Below, piece after piece: positions 60,914 to 64,000 of a stretch of 64,000 nucleotides of DNA. The stretch is from Branchiostoma floridae (lineage: Eukaryota; Chordata; Leptocardii; Amphioxiformes; Branchiostomatidae). The notes beneath the pieces are model-generated. The model saw only the letters and a list, made by a program, of their open reading frames with translations, was not told the origin of the DNA and searched no databases. Position 1 is the stretch's first letter. Each line of letters begins with the position of its first letter. The DNA lies in assembly GCF_000003815.2 (NCBI RefSeq), contig NC_049993.1, positions 11,121,026 to 11,185,025 of the forward strand. Direction: 5' to 3'. The position numbers were made by a program, and so were the translations under genes.

Positions 60914-61395
60914 GCCCTGTAGGACCTGTTGCATCATGCTTGGCCGGTCTTGGGCAGTTGTCATCTAGGAGAGGGCTTTTTAATATCAGTCATGTATCTG
61001 GTTCGTACCTAGCTTCTCAACTTCATCATGCATAAGATGAGACACTTAATTTACCGCACTTCTGACATTAATGCCCTGTAGGACCTGTTGCATCATGTTC
61101 TCCAAGTCTCAAGCAGCCGTTATCTTAAAGAGTCCTCTTTTTGACAGGTGGTTGTCTGGGTCGAACCTAGCTTCTCAACTTCAACAACATAAAGATAAAC
61201 GGCCTGCACTTTTCTCAAGTGCTTTTGACAGGAACGCCCTGTAGGACTTGTTGCATCATGCTCTCGATCCGAGTCTCAGGTTGCTGTCATCTTGAAGGGG
61301 TCCTCTTCTTGACAGATGGTCGTCTGGGTCGAACCTGGTGTCTCACCTTCAAAACGTGCATCAAACACTATATAAATGGCCTGTGCACCAGTGGT
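60914..61395. repeat. Tandem repeat, ~160-bp unit, three copies
   Basis: GCCCTGTAGGACCTGTTGCA begins copies near 60914 and 61073, and a one-base variant begins the third at 61236. Each copy also contains a TGG-TCG-ACCT-G-TTCTCA segment and a conserved spacer. Confidence 0.85.
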
Positions 61396-62933
61396 TTATT
61401 AGAAGTTAATAAAAAGATGGCCTGGTGAATCCCATTTCCTAAATAGCCTAACCATACTAAGTAGTTGAGTGCATAAGATTAGCCCTCAGCAGAAACTGTG
61501 TAAATTTTGTAGCGGCTAAATTTTCTGAGATAACATTATTTCCGGTGTTGTTGGCAGAGGTCAACCTCTGTGCATAAAGTTATGTTTGAAAACTTGAACT
61601 TAAAAACAACAAGTGGCTGAAGGTGGATTTTGAGCATTAGGGACCAACTTTTGCTTCAAATGCAGCTTTCTTGTGCAGTACCTCTGCATCCTGCTAGAAG
61701 TCTCTTTTAAGATCAACATAATTCATGTGAGATTACTTCATCAAAGGCTTTTTATTAACAGAAAAGAGATTTTCAAAATCGTTCACATTTTGGAGGGTAA
61801 AACCAATTAATTTTTGGATGGTAAATTGATTGATTATAATCAAAGGTTTTAATTAATGAAAAAATACTGCAATGATGAAATGTGCCCCCAAAATTAAGGC
61901 ATTTAGACCACTTTCCGTGCTAGATGGACCAGATCAGACTGGATAGTGCTGGTACTGCAGCTGATATACATGTATGGAGCAGACTTCTAGTCTCTGACTG
62001 ACAGCTGTAACACAGCAGATGTAAAGTAAGACAGCCAGGGTGAATAGTTCTAGATTGTTTACAACTGTTCACACAGTGTCACAAAGACCAGTTTGGCTTC
62101 TTCGGTGCAGGATCAGATAAACACAGTACACTATGTTCACACATACAATGTAACGTTACATACCTTTCAAGTGCAAACTGCCCTGGTAATCTAATACACT
62201 GTAGTTCTGATAATGGTTTAGCAAATGTTGATTCAACAGAAGAAAAGAATGCACAGGTGCCAGAAACTGCTGAAGAAGACTACTCAGGCAACCGATAAAA
62301 TCTGGTCCATGTGGACAGGTAGTCACTCTTGACAGGATTATCAATTTGTTTGAACCTTTGTTTATTCATTAAAGCTCAAATTGGCCTGCAGGCTGTTTTC
62401 CATTGAGGTCACGAGGGAAGAGGCAAGGGTCAGACAACAGAGATTGCTTGTGTCAATGGGAAAAATTGTCCAAGGGACTACCAAAAAGTGGTCACATTGG
62501 CCAGGTGATTTTCATGTCAAGGTAATCACTTGTGTTGTAGTAGTTATACAGGTCCAACTGCACACATAATCTATGAGGATGTACCTTTTTCTCAGCCATC
62601 ATGACTCCACTGAACCAGGTTTCTGGCACTGCTCATAAGTCGTCACACTTAAGTTGTCACCCCTGCACCACAACGTTTGTTTAGAATAAAAGTGGCTGTC
62701 AGTCTAGCACTCTATCAATGTCTGCATCTACACGGCAGGCACTGGACCGAAAATGCTGACTAAACTACTGCCCATCATCAACTGAGTGAATCTTGTCGAG
62801 TGGTTTCAAAAGCTGGTCTTCATTGTTTAAACAGAGAAGTGAAAGCTCTTACAAAGACAGAAGGGAAAGCTCTTTCGAGAAGCCAACAAGTTGGTGGTTG
62901 GAGTTACATGTAGTCATGACATGCAAGTGTTTT

Positions 62934-63185
62934 CAGGGTTGGACAAGTTTTCTAACATTCACTTGTTCTGTGGGGCAAGTCCATTAAAAAATTGCTTGCC
63001 CAAACCAACTATTCACTTGCCCAAAATTTAAATGACATTTTCTATGTATTGTCACTTCCAGCAATGGAATTCTTTTATTATTGGCTGTTTTATTATTGGC
63101 AATATTCTGTGTTGACAGGATGCCTACTACTGTGTTGACCCATGCTTGATGCCATGACTGTATAATGTAGACATGTCCAACCCTG
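62934..63185. mobile_element. MITE with CAGGGTTGGAC termini
   Basis: A 252-bp element with ends CAGGGTTGGAC and GTCCAACCCTG. Internal CACTTGCCC/GGGGCAAGT words also form inverted pairs. The termini suggest a hAT-type element, but an exact 8-bp duplication is not seen; only GTTTT is shared by both flanks. Confidence 0.7.
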
Positions 63186-64000
63186 GTTTTAATGCAATGA
63201 AGGAAACAAAAGTGAAAGAAATTTTGACAAAATATTGAATGAATTCTTCACATAGAAACATGCTTTAGGTAAGTTACAACATGTGTAAAATAGATTGTTA
63301 TACTTCAATTCCTTTAAGTATATATGTGTTGAAGCCATGCATGTTTCTCTATTTTTGGTGTCCTTTCTCAGAAAACAGAAGAACTCCTTCAACCAAGAAC
63401 ACAAACTCTTTAAGGGTATGCCAATGTTTCTTCTCACCTCTTGAAGATAAAGCCTTGTCTCAAGGAGTGAGGTTTCCCAATGGAGGGTGCTTGTATCTAA
63501 GAATACAGTTGTACCTTGAACCCAACAAGGGACTCTTTTTTTTCTTCCATACTAGTCATTTGCCCTGTTACTACTTTTAGGCAATATTGTTTATGCTAGG
63601 CAACTTTTCTGCATTGTTTCTGTGTCTCTTTGTATTGTCTTTCTCCTTGTATTGTCTTTCTAGACAAAGTATTGAATTCCTCACCAAATTTATAAATCAT
63701 AATTACATCCTTTTTTTTAATGACAGCTAAAATACTATCTATCAGTCCTTAGAGACGTATAGAATCATTATTCCTAGATTTTGCCTTCAAAAGAATAACC
63801 AGTTCTACAGTATGACCCCTCTATATCAACAAACTTCAGAGGCTACTACTCAGATATTTTCAACCGTTTTCTGGGGAATTCGATGATGTTTACTGATGTT
63901 AGTGGAAGACCACTAAGTTGTGTCACAGGAAGTGAGGAAAGCCTGGTTTACAAATTGGGAGCTGATGAAATAACACAGGTTGGCTTCCCTCAAGCCAAGG

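Larger units (their letters stand above)
57778..64000. other. Region upstream of the visible ASNSD1 exons, no exon recognised
   Basis: About 6.2 kb, either a large ASNSD1 intron or introns with diverged exons. It contains several inverted repeats, a tandem repeat and a MITE. No coding exon was found on either strand. Confidence 0.45.

Noticed and set aside
61219-61428. 69-codon frame in the ~160-bp tandem repeat
   Set aside because: It arises from the repeat sequence, and the other two copies have stops in the same frame.

Overview
The window is an intron-rich, AT-leaning animal genome segment (64 kb, one 100-N assembly gap). Gene content, short exons with canonical GT-AG introns, and many fold-back miniature transposons point to an invertebrate deuterostome, most likely a lancelet (Branchiostoma). 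That species call is inference; the sequence shows directly only the gene families. No prokaryotic features are present.

Layout: 1-18.9 kb holds no exon I can recognise; it carries a ~172-bp tandem repeat, a tRNA-derived SINE, a GAGT microsatellite and MITE copies. From 19.1 to 22.3 kb (minus strand) lies the 5' part of a nuclear factor I gene: a 9-nt coding first exon and the 532-nt DNA-binding-domain exon. From 29.5 to 33.4 kb (minus) is a complete eight-exon ZDHHC21-type palmitoyltransferase, whose stop codon lies inside a 23-copy minisatellite. From 36.8 to 42.4 kb (minus) is a complete seven-exon, secreted TGF-beta superfamily ligand with a TATA box. From 48.7 to 52.6 kb (minus) is a complete IFI44/IFI44L-like protein (TLDc domain plus GTPase). 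Head-to-head with it, 53.7-55.6 kb (plus) is an unrecognised 310-aa gene with a coiled coil and a small alpha/beta domain. From 56.1 to 57.8 kb (minus), tail-to-tail with that gene, are the last four coding exons of ASNSD1. The rest, to 64 kb, is repeat-rich and without a recognised exon.

NFI next to ZDHHC21 on the same strand matches the human NFIB-ZDHHC21 order on chromosome 9p, so this looks like old conserved linkage. In human the next gene is the Nodal/BMP antagonist CER1; here the next gene is a TGF-beta-type ligand. The IFI44-like gene and its divergent partner share a ~530-bp intergenic promoter region, which suggests but does not show co-regulation. Gene models were built by hand: every internal junction was checked for GT-AG and reading-frame phase, and the four complete CDSs each sum to a whole number of codons.
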